A stretch of DNA of 48,047 nt, taken from positions 1 through 48,047 of IMG/VR virus record IMGVR_UViG_3300001589_005307; one strand, 5' to 3'. A program made the translations under genes and the position numbers. This stretch comes from a virus. The notes under the pieces are model-generated. The model had not been told where the DNA came from and did not search any database. It saw nothing but the letters and a program-made list of their open reading frames with translations. The stretch's first letter is position 1. Every line of letters starts with the position of its first letter. Positions 38,806-48,047 of the stretch are shown here, one piece after another.

Positions 38806-40611
38806 ATGGCAGGACAAGCGTTTGATAACCTGAATAAGATTTTCCTCTCGGATACCTTCCGGGCGTGGTTTGATAAAACAAACCAAATTGTCAATACCAT
38901 GAATCCACTTGAGATTTACGGTGTCACTGCTGGGCGAGGTGAAGTTGCAGGGTTGACGATGGACTTTGGAGCGAATGGTATTGTTACCATTGGTCTTGAA
39001 CTTCCTAATGCACTGACCGGTGATTTTTCATTCAACAGTGGTGTGACTTTTGCTAATTTTGTAAGTGTCACTGGTCTGACTGTAGACTTTTCTGCGAACG
39101 GAGGACATGGTGCGACTTTAACTGGTCGAGTTGTTCGTACCATCAATGGAGCAACGGGAGATGTTGCTCTAGATTTTGTTGCTATCCCCGGAAACTCTGC
39201 GGACGGCGACATCTTGTATTACGAAAACACACCAGTCGGCGCAACATTCAGAACATATAATTTATTCTCTGATGGAACTGCTGATAATGGAATGTTACAC
39301 ATCGGTGGAAGTGGTGGCGTGTTCTTTGGTATTACCGCAGGTGGAGCATCATCCGCAAACGAATTTGTAAAACTTGGTAATATTCAACTTGTGGGTTCAA
39401 CCGCCTCTGGCATCTACATGGTTGACAACTCACAGGCAGCACTAAGCACCGCAAAAATTGCTGGTGCTGACATAAGATATGGGACAGACGCTGGATCTCA
39501 ACTCCTATCAATCGGTGGTAGAAACATATCCGGCGTTGGACACTCGACTAAAAATCTAATACTAGATTTTAACACACAAAGTATTGCCGTTGGTGGTGCA
39601 GCAACAGGAGATGCTTCACTAAACATCGGAGATGTCAGTAACTCAGGAAGACCGATTCTTTACACCGATGCTGGTGGGTCAACATTCGCAGTTCGTTACC
39701 TTCTTGCCAACGAAGCAGGGGGAAGAACTTCTGGTGGTTCTACTGGTATTGCCTCCTTTGGAGGAAATCCATCCACCAAAGGTCTTCAGGATGTGGATAA
39801 TAGAATTAGATTAGAAAATGTGGCGGGTTCCGTTGAAATTGAACTTGTTGGAACAGGACTAACCTCCGCGTTCGCAGTTTATGGAAAACACGCTCCATAC
39901 GGAGATCTTCTTACGCCTGCTCTAGTCGCAAGACGAGATGGAAATGTCGTAATCGGAGGAATTGCTCCCACAGACGGTGGTATCACAGGAACCACATACG
40001 GTGGACTCAATATCGCCAGTGGTAAACTATATGTCGGAGGATCTGCCGGTGCGGTTATCACATCTGGATACCAATTCCTACACTCATCAGGAACGGAAGC
40101 ATCTTGGAAAAAACTAGAGCAAACATCATTTTCATTCAATGGTGATATTGGATCGGTTGCATCTGGATCAATCTTGGAAAATACAACAACCGGCGTGTTT
40201 ATATCAATGAACGCTGCTTCATCACAATCCGTTGCTATAAAATTCAGAGACAGTATTGGCACAGAAATGACAGGTCCGTTTAGTGCTACTATAAGTTTTC
40301 CCGGAATAAAACCAAACGGATCAATTGGTTCAGGTAGCAAAGGTGTATTGGGAATAAGAATGACTTTAGATGGAGTGACTGAGGATAAATTCATCACATG
40401 GGATGATCTCATGTATAATTCAGTTGGACTAGCGGGAAACAATCCTGCTCTCAACAACATATACAATCCATCCTTTACCTTTACAGGTAACGCTAAAACT
40501 GGTGTGAGTTTTACTCCATTCATGACGAAAGGTTCTGCCTTTACAACAAACCAAACATTTACGTTCATACACAGAGGAACATACTTAGTGGAATTCCACA
40601 AGTTAGGATAA
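38806..40611 (+). CDS. Tail fibre protein
   Basis: 601 residues. The N terminus 'FDNLNKIFLSDTFRAWFDKT' with N-x-I-V-N-T-M-N-P is a docking motif I recognise from T4-like marine fibres. Residues ~45-150 contain repeats of 'G-L-T-x-D-F-x-A-N-G' (twice) and 'FSFNSGVTFANF', typical of trimeric fibre shafts. The middle is Gly/Ser/Ala-rich with short beta repeats. The C-terminal ~140 residues look like a compact beta-sandwich ending 'FTFIHRGTYLVEFHKLG', perhaps a TNF/C1q-like knob (low certainty). Likely a long tail fibre subunit and a receptor-binding candidate. Confidence 0.75.
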   Translation: MAGQAFDNLNKIFLSDTFRAWFDKTNQIVNTMNPLEIYGVTAGRGEVAGLTMDFGANGIVTIGLELPNALTGDFSFNSGVTFANFVSVTGLTVDFSANGGHGATLTGRVVRTINGATGDVALDFVAIPGNSADGDILYYENTPVGATFRTYNLFSDGTADNGMLHIGGSGGVFFGITAGGASSANEFVKLGNIQLVGSTASGIYMVDNSQAALSTAKIAGADIRYGTDAGSQLLSIGGRNISGVGHSTKNLILDFNTQSIAVGGAATGDASLNIGDVSNSGRPILYTDAGGSTFAVRYLLANEAGGRTSGGSTGIASFGGNPSTKGLQDVDNRIRLENVAGSVEIELVGTGLTSAFAVYGKHAPYGDLLTPALVARRDGNVVIGGIAPTDGGITGTTYGGLNIASGKLYVGGSAGAVITSGYQFLHSSGTEASWKKLEQTSFSFNGDIGSVASGSILENTTTGVFISMNAASSQSVAIKFRDSIGTEMTGPFSATISFPGIKPNGSIGSGSKGVLGIRMTLDGVTEDKFITWDDLMYNSVGLAGNNPALNNIYNPSFTFTGNAKTGVSFTPFMTKGSAFTTNQTFTFIHRGTYLVEFHKLG

Positions 40612-40618
40612 TATAAAA

Positions 40619-41689
40619 ATGGCATTATACAGCGGAAACATAAATGGAGAAAAAAGACTATATGTCTTTGATAGAACTACGGGGACTGGTGCCACGCAGG
40701 CAAATTTCCTCACCACAATACCAATTTCATATCCAAATCTTGCTGGGGCAACCACGGCATATGTGACAGCGGGTGGTAAAACACACGGAACCACAGCAGA
40801 ACTATATCAATATGTGGGGAATCGTGCATATGACAACTACCGAAGAACACAAATTAAATCGTTTACTACCAATGACCCATCAGAGGGAATTACAAATACA
40901 ATAATAAAGGTTACTCCTGACCCCAGAATTCAACTAGGAATCTATGCATCCGGGGGAAGTCAAAGTGGACTTACCGGAAACCACATGGACGAAATCCATG
41001 TTACTGCTAACAGTGGAATCACCTATCAAGCATTTCTTGGAAAAATAACATATAACGAGGACAATAGTGATATTGCCACTGATCGTGCTTTGGTTGATCT
41101 GATCGCGTATGGAGTAAGTGGTGCCGCTGATTTATCTACACTTTATACGATGGGCGTTGGTGAAACACTAGCGAATAAAACAAACGGGGGTTCCTCCGTT
41201 ATTAAAGTAGAGCAGACCAATTTATACGTTGATATTGATTCACACAAACAAGCGATTTTAGGTCAGGTCGGTGCAAGTTTAGATAGTCCAAACACATTTG
41301 GAACCACTATTGGAGATGCTGGAGCATCACAATCTATATTTACCGATGTGAATAATAAAGAGTTAATTAATTTTTGTTCCACTCTTCTTCCTGCTTTTGC
41401 TAATGGCGGATCAGGCATGAATGACAGGACAGGAAGACAAGAGACTGTATTTACACTACTAGCAGGAACAACTGGAAATCTTGATAATGTTGATTCTGCT
41501 CTATCTGGTGCAATATTTGGTGTAACATTTAACGCCGTTACAGGTGGCAGTGGTACTGTCTCTGCTTTTGAGGAATTTTGTCACACAGTGTTACACAAAC
41601 ATATGGAACTATTGAACAATAAGGGTAGTGTTAATAAACAAGTAATTGATGCCAAATCTATCCGAGACGTTGATGACATAGCATTTTGA
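40619..41689 (+). CDS. Virion-type protein, function unknown
   Basis: 356 residues, 7 nt after the fibre gene and last of the forward baseplate/fibre run. The N-terminal half is beta-rich ('NGEKRLYVFDRTTGTGATQA'); the C-terminal half has helices ('AFEEFCHTVLHKHMELLNNK') ending 'SIRDVDDIAF'. I do not recognise a family. Its place between fibre and neck genes suggests a tail or neck accessory structure such as a fibre-associated or whisker-like part. A 42-bp gap with a late-promoter-like motif follows. Confidence 0.6.
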   Translation: MALYSGNINGEKRLYVFDRTTGTGATQANFLTTIPISYPNLAGATTAYVTAGGKTHGTTAELYQYVGNRAYDNYRRTQIKSFTTNDPSEGITNTIIKVTPDPRIQLGIYASGGSQSGLTGNHMDEIHVTANSGITYQAFLGKITYNEDNSDIATDRALVDLIAYGVSGAADLSTLYTMGVGETLANKTNGGSSVIKVEQTNLYVDIDSHKQAILGQVGASLDSPNTFGTTIGDAGASQSIFTDVNNKELINFCSTLLPAFANGGSGMNDRTGRQETVFTLLAGTTGNLDNVDSALSGAIFGVTFNAVTGGSGTVSAFEEFCHTVLHKHMELLNNKGSVNKQVIDAKSIRDVDDIAF

Positions 41690-41702
41690 TTTTTGTTCCT
41701 CC

Positions 41703-41710
41703 ATACATAT
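41703..41710 (+). promoter_or_regulatory. Candidate late-promoter motif ATACATAT
   Basis: ATACATAT ends 21 nt before the gp13 ATG at 41732, within the 42-bp gap, followed by SD AAGGAG. Third exact forward copy of the motif, again at the beginning of a transcription unit. Confidence 0.4.
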
Positions 41711-41731
41711 ATTATGGCAAGGAGCATATAA

Positions 41732-42523
41732 ATGGCAAAACCCACATCTAGACAAGAACTCAAAGATTATGCACTCCGCAGACTTGGTTCACCTGTTGTT
41801 GAAATTAATGTAGATGACTCACAAGTAGAGGACCGTGTAGATGATGCTCTACAGATGTTTGCTGAGTATCACTTCGATGGTGTTCAACGAGCATTTTACA
41901 AGTATCAAGTAACCACCGATGACCTAAGCAAAGGTTACATTGACACCGATTCCTTAGTCAAAAATGACGGAGCGATTGGTCCTGAACTCGAAGCAGGCAA
42001 TCAAATTATTTCTGTTCTTCGTATTTTTGAGTTCTCGGAAGGCGGAACTAGCAATATCTTTAGTGTCCCTTATCAATTGGCACTAAATGATGTCTATGGT
42101 ATTCGCAATCCCGGTTCTATTATCGACTATACCATGACACAATCACATATTCAGATGATTCAAGATTATCTGGACCCAGAAAAAGCAATTCGGTTTAGCA
42201 GAGTAACTAATAGAATTTATGTTGATACCAAGTGGACGGAAAACATGACCGCAGGTAATTTCCTCACGATAGAATGCTACGTCGCACTAAGTCCAACAAC
42301 CTATCCAGAAATTTTTAACGATATTCTTCTTAAAAAGTATGTCACTGCTTCTATCAAACAGCAGTGGGGAGCAAACTTGTCAAAGTATACAAATGTTACT
42401 CTCCCCGGTGGTCTTTCATATAATGGTGCAGAAATTTATCAACAGGCAACTGACGAAATGAATCAGATCGAAGAGTCGCTTTCTGATAAGTATGAACTTC
42501 CACCAGATATGAGCGTAGGGTAA
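41732..42523 (+). CDS. gp13: Neck protein gp13
   Basis: 263 residues (T4: 309). The pattern of T4-like gp13: 'SRQELKDYALRRLGSPVVEI' with 'NVDDSQVEDRVDDALQMFAE', 'YHFDGVQRAFYKYQVT', 'IDYTMTQSHIQMIQDYLDPE', 'TIECYVALSPTTYPEIFND', and 'LKKYVTASIKQQWGANLSKY'. gp13 and gp14 form the ring on the portal that closes the filled head and accepts the tail. First gene of the neck-terminase-sheath operon, with SD AAGGAG. Confidence 0.9.
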   Translation: MAKPTSRQELKDYALRRLGSPVVEINVDDSQVEDRVDDALQMFAEYHFDGVQRAFYKYQVTTDDLSKGYIDTDSLVKNDGAIGPELEAGNQIISVLRIFEFSEGGTSNIFSVPYQLALNDVYGIRNPGSIIDYTMTQSHIQMIQDYLDPEKAIRFSRVTNRIYVDTKWTENMTAGNFLTIECYVALSPTTYPEIFNDILLKKYVTASIKQQWGANLSKYTNVTLPGGLSYNGAEIYQQATDEMNQIEESLSDKYELPPDMSVG

Positions 42524-42527
42524 ATCA

Positions 42528-42986
42528 ATGACATTTAATAAAGATATAGACACATCAAGTTTTGATGATTTTGATTTTGGGTTTGAACTAGTAGACAGTC
42601 CTACTCAGACTAACACCCCACAAGAGCAACAGTCAGTTTCTGTTGACACTAGTGAGATTGATGATCGACTAGAGTCGCTTGAAGGTAAAATTAATAATGT
42701 TCTTAACATTGTATCTCTTAATGATTCTGGTGATGATATCAAACAGGCAATCGAAGAACAAGGATCATGTATCAATAATGCACTGGACTCGATAGAAGAA
42801 GTCAAAGACAGTTTAGAAAAAGACTACGAAAAAAAACTAGAGGAAATTGAGAATCTCGTTCTCCCCCTTCTAGTAAATCTTACAAAAAATCCAGAGAGAG
42901 AATTTATAAAGTGGCCGAATCGAGCAGACTCTGTTCAAGGTCACATCAACAAAATCTTAGAGGTAACCAGAGGCAATGGCGACTAA
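42528..42986 (+). CDS. Small coiled-coil protein between gp13 and gp14
   Basis: 152 residues, very acidic. N-terminal ~50 residues probably disordered (D/S/T/Q-rich); residues ~55-120 coiled-coil-like ('DDRLESLEGKINNVLNIVSL', ... 'DSLEKDYEKKLEEIENLVLP'). The C terminus 'NPEREFIKWPNRADSVQGHI' ends in a motif N-P-x-x-x-F/Y-I-x-W-P-N-R that I recall from small proteins of marine T4-like phages at this place. Function not established; possibly an assembly factor for the neck. Overlaps gp14 by 11 bp. Confidence 0.7.
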   Translation: MTFNKDIDTSSFDDFDFGFELVDSPTQTNTPQEQQSVSVDTSEIDDRLESLEGKINNVLNIVSLNDSGDDIKQAIEEQGSCINNALDSIEEVKDSLEKDYEKKLEEIENLVLPLLVNLTKNPEREFIKWPNRADSVQGHINKILEVTRGNGD

Positions 42987-43836
42987 TCCATATTTCCGCA
43001 AAGCAGTTCCAGCAGAACAAGACCTAATTGATGATCTCTCCGTAGAGGTTATTAAGATAAATGGTTTTGATATGGTATACCTACCACGAACTCTTGTGCG
43101 GGAAGATGAACTTTTCGGTGAGGATCGATCTCCTTCCAGATTTAGTACAGGCAGAGAGATTGAAATGTTAGTCGAATCAGTTGATGGGTTCGAGGGCGAT
43201 GGAGAAGTATTTTCTCGGTTTGGTCTTGAGATTAAAGACAATGTTTCATTATTGGTGGCAAGAAAAAGATTTGAAAAAGAGTTTGCAGATCTTGGATTCC
43301 TATCACCAAGAGAAGGTGATCTTCTATACTTCCCAATCTCGGGAGGTATATTTGAGATTGATTATGTCGAGAGAGAAAATCCATTCTATCAACTCAACAA
43401 AATCAGCACATATAAGATAACTTGCTCATTGTTCCGATTCAGTGGGGAAGATTTTCAAACTGGGTGGAATGCTATCGACGGAGTTACATCAGACCACACA
43501 CAACAATACACAACTCTCGTACTTGGTGCTGGATCTGGAAATTACAACGAAGGCGAAACAGTCATACAAGGTGCCGGATCCACCATCTCGGGTCGGGTAC
43601 AAGAGTGGTTATCTGCAAGCACCACATTATATGTTACTGGCGTAACGGGAGAATTCCAAGCAGGTATTACCGTCGAAGGACAATCTTCTGGTGTAGAATA
43701 TCTCCTCGGAAGTTCTGGAGTCACCAATGAATTTGCTGTTAATGATAATAGTGAAGATAACTTAGAATTTGAAGCAGAAACAGAGAACCTCTTTGACTTT
43801 ACCGACACAGATCCGTTCTCGGAGGGTGATCTATAA
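42976..43836 (+). CDS. gp14: Neck protein gp14
   Basis: 286 residues (T4: 256). Family pattern: 'ATNPYFRKAVPAEQDLIDDL', 'EVIKINGFDMVYLPRTLV', 'DELFGEDRSPSRF', 'VESVDGFEGDGEVFSRFGLE', 'SPREGDLLYFPISGGIFEID' and 'ENPFYQLNKISTYKITCSLF'. Partners gp13 in the head-closing ring. The last ~110 residues are acidic and less conserved. The stop overlaps the gp15 start (TAATG). Confidence 0.9.
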   Translation: MATNPYFRKAVPAEQDLIDDLSVEVIKINGFDMVYLPRTLVREDELFGEDRSPSRFSTGREIEMLVESVDGFEGDGEVFSRFGLEIKDNVSLLVARKRFEKEFADLGFLSPREGDLLYFPISGGIFEIDYVERENPFYQLNKISTYKITCSLFRFSGEDFQTGWNAIDGVTSDHTQQYTTLVLGAGSGNYNEGETVIQGAGSTISGRVQEWLSASTTLYVTGVTGEFQAGITVEGQSSGVEYLLGSSGVTNEFAVNDNSEDNLEFEAETENLFDFTDTDPFSEGDL

Positions 43837-44687
43837 TGTTTGAAACTTTTTATAACGAAACTATAAGAAATACAGTGGTTGGGTTTGGTTCTCTTTTCAA
43901 TGAGATCTATGTTGTCCGTAAAGATAACAGCGGAAACGAAACAAGTCGATTCAAAGTCCCTATCACATACGCACCAAAAGAAAAATTCATCCGAATGCTC
44001 AACGAGTATTCTGGACTAAAGGGAACATCAAACGAACGAGACATATCCACAATCCTTCCACGAATCGGTTTCAATATCGAGGCGATCAACTACGATGCTG
44101 AAAGAAAAAGAAACACTTTATCAAAACGGTACAGTGCTAGTTCTACATCAAATCAAATAAAAACGGAGTATGCAGAAGTTCCATATGCGGTTGACTTCTT
44201 TCTTACCGTGGCAGCAAGGAGTATGGAAGATAGTCTTCAGATTATCGAACAAATCCTTGCCTACTTCACACCCGAATTTACAGTCACAATGAACTTCACA
44301 AATTCTAGAAATAGAATTGATGTGCCAATTGTTCTTTCCTCTGTCGCATCAGAAATCGATTTTGAGGGTGACTCCTCAACACAACGATCTATTATTTTTA
44401 ACCTTGCCTTTACTGCTCGAACATATGTGTATGGTCCTACCAAGGAAAGCAAGGTTATCACAAAAGTCGATACAACATTCTTCAATACCGACTTCGATAC
44501 CCAAGGAAACCTCACAGGAGCGACTGGCGCACTTGCAAGAGTTATTGCAGGTATCACTGGTCCCAATGGTGCAACCTCGGGTATAGATGAATATACTGGA
44601 ACGAATGTGTTTGGATCTACCACTGATAGAGCAAACTCGATCTTTGAATATCCGGATACACTTGATTCGTTAGGAGCAACAATATGA
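43836..44687 (+). CDS. gp15: Tail terminator / sheath stabiliser gp15
   Basis: 283 residues (T4: 272). Pattern: 'METFYNETIR'-like N terminus (MFETFYNETIRNTVVGF), 'LFNEIYVVRKD', 'KVPITYAPKEKFIRML', 'STILPRIGFNIEAINYDAER', 'YAEVPYAVDFFLTVAARSME' and 'IIEQILAYFTPEFTVTMNF'. gp15 caps the tail and links it to the neck ring. The start overlaps gp14 and the end overlaps gp16 by 4 bp. Confidence 0.9.
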   Translation: MFETFYNETIRNTVVGFGSLFNEIYVVRKDNSGNETSRFKVPITYAPKEKFIRMLNEYSGLKGTSNERDISTILPRIGFNIEAINYDAERKRNTLSKRYSASSTSNQIKTEYAEVPYAVDFFLTVAARSMEDSLQIIEQILAYFTPEFTVTMNFTNSRNRIDVPIVLSSVASEIDFEGDSSTQRSIIFNLAFTARTYVYGPTKESKVITKVDTTFFNTDFDTQGNLTGATGALARVIAGITGPNGATSGIDEYTGTNVFGSTTDRANSIFEYPDTLDSLGATI

Positions 44688-45142
44688 GTGATAATTTAGA
44701 AAATTCTTTAAACATAGAAAAGACAGAAACAAAAAACGAAGTCGTCAGGAAAGCACCAGTCGAGATCGTAGTTTCAGATGAGTTAAGAGCGAACAAAAAA
44801 CAAAACGATGCAAATAAAGACTATGCAGAAGTTCGTGATAATCTAAAGAATATAATTGGCACAGGGTTAAATGCCATCGACGGCATTCTTTCCGTTGCTA
44901 GTGAAGGAGAGTCTCCACGGGCGTATGAGGTCGTCTCACAGTTGATTAAGAGTGTCACAGATGCCAACAAAGATCTCATCGGTCTACACGAACAGATGAA
45001 GAAACTTGATGAGGACACCGGGGGCGGATCTTCAGGTTCAGTCACGAACAATTCGATTTTCGTGGGTTCAACTAAAGAACTACAGAAACTAGTGAAAAGT
45101 AACTTTAAACAATTGAAAGATGAATCGAATGGCGAAGAATGA
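44684..45142 (+). CDS. gp16: Small terminase subunit gp16
   Basis: 152 residues (T4: 164). Polar N terminus, then the helical core 'DYAEVRDNLKNIIGTGLNAI', 'GESPRAYEVVSQLIKSVTDA' and N-K-D-L-I-G-L-H-E-Q-M-K-K-L, the T4-like small terminase pattern; C-terminal Gly/Ser linker and basic helix. It recognises or regulates DNA for packaging and stimulates gp17. It overlaps gp17 by 23 bp, as in T4. Confidence 0.9.
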   Translation: MSDNLENSLNIEKTETKNEVVRKAPVEIVVSDELRANKKQNDANKDYAEVRDNLKNIIGTGLNAIDGILSVASEGESPRAYEVVSQLIKSVTDANKDLIGLHEQMKKLDEDTGGGSSGSVTNNSIFVGSTKELQKLVKSNFKQLKDESNGEE

Positions 45143-46772
45143 ATCAACATACCTCGGTAACATAAACCTAAAACCTACTGGAGTGAACGTAGAGTTCACC
45201 AAAGAACAAGTAGAAGAATATCTAAAGTGTCAGCAAGATCCTTTATATTTTATTAAAAATTATATCAAGATTATTTCTCTTGATCATGGTCTTGTCCCAT
45301 TTGAGACTTGGGCATATCAAGACAACATGATCAACACGATCCACCGAAATAGATTCACCATCGCTAAACTTCCTCGTCAGTCGGGGAAGTCTACTACTGT
45401 CATTGCATATCTTTTGCATTATGTTCTTTTTAACTCAGAAGTCAACGTCGCAATCCTTGCTAACAAGCAAGCAACTGCTCGGGAACTATTATATCGTCTG
45501 AAGTTGGCATATGAAAACTTACCTAAGTGGTTGCAGCAAGGTATCATTGAATGGAACAAAGGTAATATTTCTTTAGAAAATAACTCCAAGGTTCTTGCAT
45601 CGTCTACCTCATCCAGTGCGGTTCGTGGTGGTTCTTTTAATATGATTTTCCTAGACGAATTTGCATATGTCCCTGAAAATGTGGCAGATGAATTCTTCTC
45701 ATCTGTCTATCCGACAATCTCATCCGGTAAAGAAACCAAAGTCCTAATTATTAGCACCCCCAAAGGTTTGAATATGTATTACAAACTGTGGCGGGATGCA
45801 GAGGAAGGAAATAACTCTTATGTTCCTGTTGAAGTACATTGGTCGGAAGTTCCGGGTCGTGATGAAAAATGGAAAGAAGAAACCATTGCGAACACATCGA
45901 AATCCCAATTTCGTGCTGAGTTCGAGTGCGAGTTTATTGGGTCACAGAACACTCTGATAGATCCGTCTAAATTAAAATGTTTGGCATATCGAAAACCGTG
46001 TGCGGAACGTGATGATGGTTTCATACAATATTATCCACCAGAACCAGATCGTTCATATTTTATGTCGGTCGATGTGTCGCGTGGACGAGAACTTGACTAC
46101 CATGCTATCACGATTATTGATATTACAGAAATGCCTTACAAAATTTGTGCGATTTATAGAAATAATGAACTTGCCCCATTGCTCCTACCCAACGTCGTAA
46201 ATGCAATGGGTCACATATACAACAAAGCATGGTGTCTCGTCGAGATTAATGATATTGGTGGTCAGGTTGCAGATATTTTATACAATGATCTAGAATATGA
46301 AAATCTCATGATTACCAGTGTTCGTGGTCGCAAAGGTCAGACAATGGATGGTGGTTTCGGTAATTTTCAATCCCAACTTGGTGTGCGAACCAGTCCTGCG
46401 GTCAAGAAACTTGGATGTGCCTTACTTAAAGATATGATCGAAGGTGACAAAATGATCATCGAAGATTATAATATGATCCAAGAACTTACTGCTTTTGTTG
46501 CAAAAAAGAATTCTTACGAAGCAGAAACTGGTCACCACGATGACCTAGTAATGACATTAGTTTTGTTTGCATGGACAACTTCGCAAAACTATTTCAAAGA
46601 ACTAACAGACCTAGATATAAGGACGAAACTTTATCAAGATAAGATTCGTCAAATAGAAGAAGATCTTGCTCCATTTGGTTTTATTGACGACGGGTCGTCG
46701 GACGATACTTTCGTTGACAATCAAGGAACGCGGTGGAGTGTGGATAAAGATAATGATAATATGGATTGGTGA
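45120..46772 (+). CDS. gp17: Large terminase subunit gp17
   Basis: 550 residues (T4: 610). ATPase: Walker A 'LPRQSGKST' (84-92, K90), Walker B 'MIFLDEFA' (D179/E180), coupling motif 'IISTPKG'. Nuclease: 'MSVDVSRGRE' (D318), 'VEINDIGGQVADIL', and 'GHHDDLVMTLVLFAW' (D474/D475). Together these give a complete packaging motor and headful nuclease. Start may be ATG 45120 or the second ATG at 45129 (MAKNES), which is the commoner form; neither has a strong SD because the start lies in gp16. The C-terminal ~30 residues are acidic. Confidence 0.97.
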   Translation: MNRMAKNESTYLGNINLKPTGVNVEFTKEQVEEYLKCQQDPLYFIKNYIKIISLDHGLVPFETWAYQDNMINTIHRNRFTIAKLPRQSGKSTTVIAYLLHYVLFNSEVNVAILANKQATARELLYRLKLAYENLPKWLQQGIIEWNKGNISLENNSKVLASSTSSSAVRGGSFNMIFLDEFAYVPENVADEFFSSVYPTISSGKETKVLIISTPKGLNMYYKLWRDAEEGNNSYVPVEVHWSEVPGRDEKWKEETIANTSKSQFRAEFECEFIGSQNTLIDPSKLKCLAYRKPCAERDDGFIQYYPPEPDRSYFMSVDVSRGRELDYHAITIIDITEMPYKICAIYRNNELAPLLLPNVVNAMGHIYNKAWCLVEINDIGGQVADILYNDLEYENLMITSVRGRKGQTMDGGFGNFQSQLGVRTSPAVKKLGCALLKDMIEGDKMIIEDYNMIQELTAFVAKKNSYEAETGHHDDLVMTLVLFAWTTSQNYFKELTDLDIRTKLYQDKIRQIEEDLAPFGFIDDGSSDDTFVDNQGTRWSVDKDNDNMDW

Positions 46773-46818
46773 AAATGATTAATTTGATAGATAATACAGC
46801 GTTGATAAGGAGATAACA

Positions 46819-48047
46819 ATGGCATTTCAACTCAGTCCCGGTGTTGATGTAAAAGAAATTGATCTGACAGCAATCATCCCTGCGGTGTCCACAACCAAAG
46901 CAGGATTTGCAGGACTTTTTAATTGGGGTCCAGTAGAACAAAGAATTACAATCACCAGCGAACAAGATCTTGTAGAGAGATTCTCTACTCCCGATAATAC
47001 AAACTACCCACACTGGTTTACCGCAGCAAACTACCTTGGTTACTCTAACAACCTTCAAGTTGTTCGTGTCATCGATGACACAGGCGGTATCGAAGGATCC
47101 GTGAATAGCACTACGAGGTCTTCTTCTGGTGTTTTAGTAAAGAACAGTGATCACTTCGAGGAAACTGATGATACCCTTACGGCGGCAAATCATGAGTTCC
47201 TCGGAAAATATCCCGGAAAACTTGGAAACTCAATTTCAGTTTCCGTTTCAGACAACACCGAAAAGAAACTAACTCCTTTTGTCAACACAACATCAACGAG
47301 AGGAGTCTTGTCGGTATCAACAACCTCATCAGGAATTGTATTTGAACACGGAAACACAGATTCTGGCGTGTTTCTAAACAATGATCTCCTTAGACTTAAA
47401 AGGGGAGCAGCACAAACAATTACCGGTTACACTGCTGCTACGAACTTGACGGTTGGAGCAGGTTCTAACAATCGAACTATCGCTGTAGGACAGTCTGCTG
47501 GATTTTCCTTTGATGTAAGTCCCGGTGTGACTCTTGATGGGGCACAAAGTCGTTACGTCAGTATTGTTAAAAATGGTGTTCGTGGTTACGCTCCCGTTAC
47601 AGGAATTACTAATGTTAACAACAGCACTTCTATCGTTCACATTGGTGCATCTGGGTTTGGTTTCGCGGAAAGTCACGGAACCACCACTGTATCCACTGGT
47701 GATAGTATTATTCTTCTCGGTCAAGTCACAACCGGAAATACATTTAACAGCAGTGACGTTGGTTTAACCGCTGCAAATGTTCTCTGGAAGTATCACAACG
47801 AGTTTGATACTAAACTACCTTCCACTAGTTCCTCCGTTGAAGCACATGGTGCCTCTTTCGATCTACTCCACGCCATTGTGATCGATGAAGACGGGGATTG
47901 GTCAGGAACAAAGGGAACTGTTCTCGAACGATTTGAATCACTTTCTAAGGCAAAGAATGCCAAACGAGAAAATGGTTCTTCAATCTACTTCAAGGACTTC
48001 ATTAACGCAAACTCCAAGTATGTTTGGTCTGCGGCGGACCCCGGATA
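46819..48047 (+). CDS. gp18: Tail sheath protein gp18, 3' end beyond window
   Basis: Open from ATG 46819 (SD AAGGAGATAAC, 46-bp gap after gp17) through the last base; 409 codons seen of an expected ~650-750. N terminus 'FQLSPGVDVKEIDLTAIIPA' then 'TTKAGFAGLFNWGPVEQRI', 'ITSEQDLVERFSTPD' and 'WFTAANYLGYSNNLQVVRVI' is the typical T4-like sheath start. Later 'AKNAKRENGSSIYFKDFINA' with 'NSKYVW' also fits. The sheath contracts to drive the tube through the envelope. No stop occurs in this frame, so the gene continues. Confidence 0.95.
   Translation, partial: MAFQLSPGVDVKEIDLTAIIPAVSTTKAGFAGLFNWGPVEQRITITSEQDLVERFSTPDNTNYPHWFTAANYLGYSNNLQVVRVIDDTGGIEGSVNSTTRSSSGVLVKNSDHFEETDDTLTAANHEFLGKYPGKLGNSISVSVSDNTEKKLTPFVNTTSTRGVLSVSTTSSGIVFEHGNTDSGVFLNNDLLRLKRGAAQTITGYTAATNLTVGAGSNNRTIAVGQSAGFSFDVSPGVTLDGAQSRYVSIVKNGVRGYAPVTGITNVNNSTSIVHIGASGFGFAESHGTTTVSTGDSIILLGQVTTGNTFNSSDVGLTAANVLWKYHNEFDTKLPSTSSSVEAHGASFDLLHAIVIDEDGDWSGTKGTVLERFESLSKAKNAKRENGSSIYFKDFINANSKYVWSAADPG

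Noticed and set aside
40603-40794. Reverse-strand ORF across a fibre gene junction
   Set aside because: No SD and lies opposite two well-supported forward genes.
45772-45779. ATACATAT on the reverse strand inside gp17
   Set aside because: No reverse gene follows; treated as a chance copy, though it lowers the specificity of the motif.

Overview
The window is about 48 kb of a tailed-phage genome of the T4-like (Straboviridae-like, marine/cyanophage-type) myovirus group. Almost every base is coding, the genes are tightly packed with ATGA/TAATG overlaps, and no bacterial housekeeping gene, tRNA or integrase was seen. Recognisable T4 counterparts are gp4, gp5, gp6, gp7, gp8, gp10/12-like, gp13, gp14, gp15, gp16, gp17, gp18, gp25, gp26, gp27, gp32, gp33, gp48 and gp53, plus a tail-tube-fold protein and a tape measure. 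All identifications are from reading translations; no database search was run.

Layout: (1) 1-4941: end of a dockerin-bearing protein, a small reverse-strand head-type protein, a membrane-anchored small protein, a large probable head polyprotein with repeated prohead-protease-like sites, and three small virion-type proteins. (2) 4942-9902: three non-structural genes, each directly behind a sigma70-like promoter (PD-(D/E)XK exonuclease; gp33 late-transcription co-activator; gp32 ssDNA-binding protein). Two reverse-strand structural genes, one extremely cysteine-rich, lie between the exonuclease and gp33. A bidirectional terminator closes this part. (3) 9902-13977, reverse strand: gp4, a conserved unknown, a tail-tube-fold protein, gp26 with a strong candidate -1 frameshift into a 59-codon extension, and the tape measure. 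(4) 14001-41689, forward strand: tube cap, wedges, hub and spike (48, 53, 27, 5), a 1954-residue collagen-like fibre, a beta-helix protein, a PAAR tip, wedges 25, 6, 7 and 8, a giant collar-domain protein and further fibres. (5) 41732-48047: neck (13, 14), tail terminator (15), terminase (16, 17) and the start of the tail sheath (18).

Most unusual content: two dockerin-type calcium-binding modules, one at the end of the truncated first protein and one inside gp7. Paired dockerin repeats of this style are common in Planctomycetes, which hints at a planctomycete-like host rather than a cyanobacterium; this is inference. Also notable are the programmed-frameshift signal before the tape measure, the 45-cysteine block, and the candidate polyprotein.

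Regulation as far as it can be read: good TTGACA/TATAAT-like promoters precede only the three replication/transcription genes. An AT-rich 8-mer, ATACATAT (or ATACATAA), sits 15-21 nt upstream of four late-type genes and may be this phage's late promoter element, which would be served by the gp33 encoded here.
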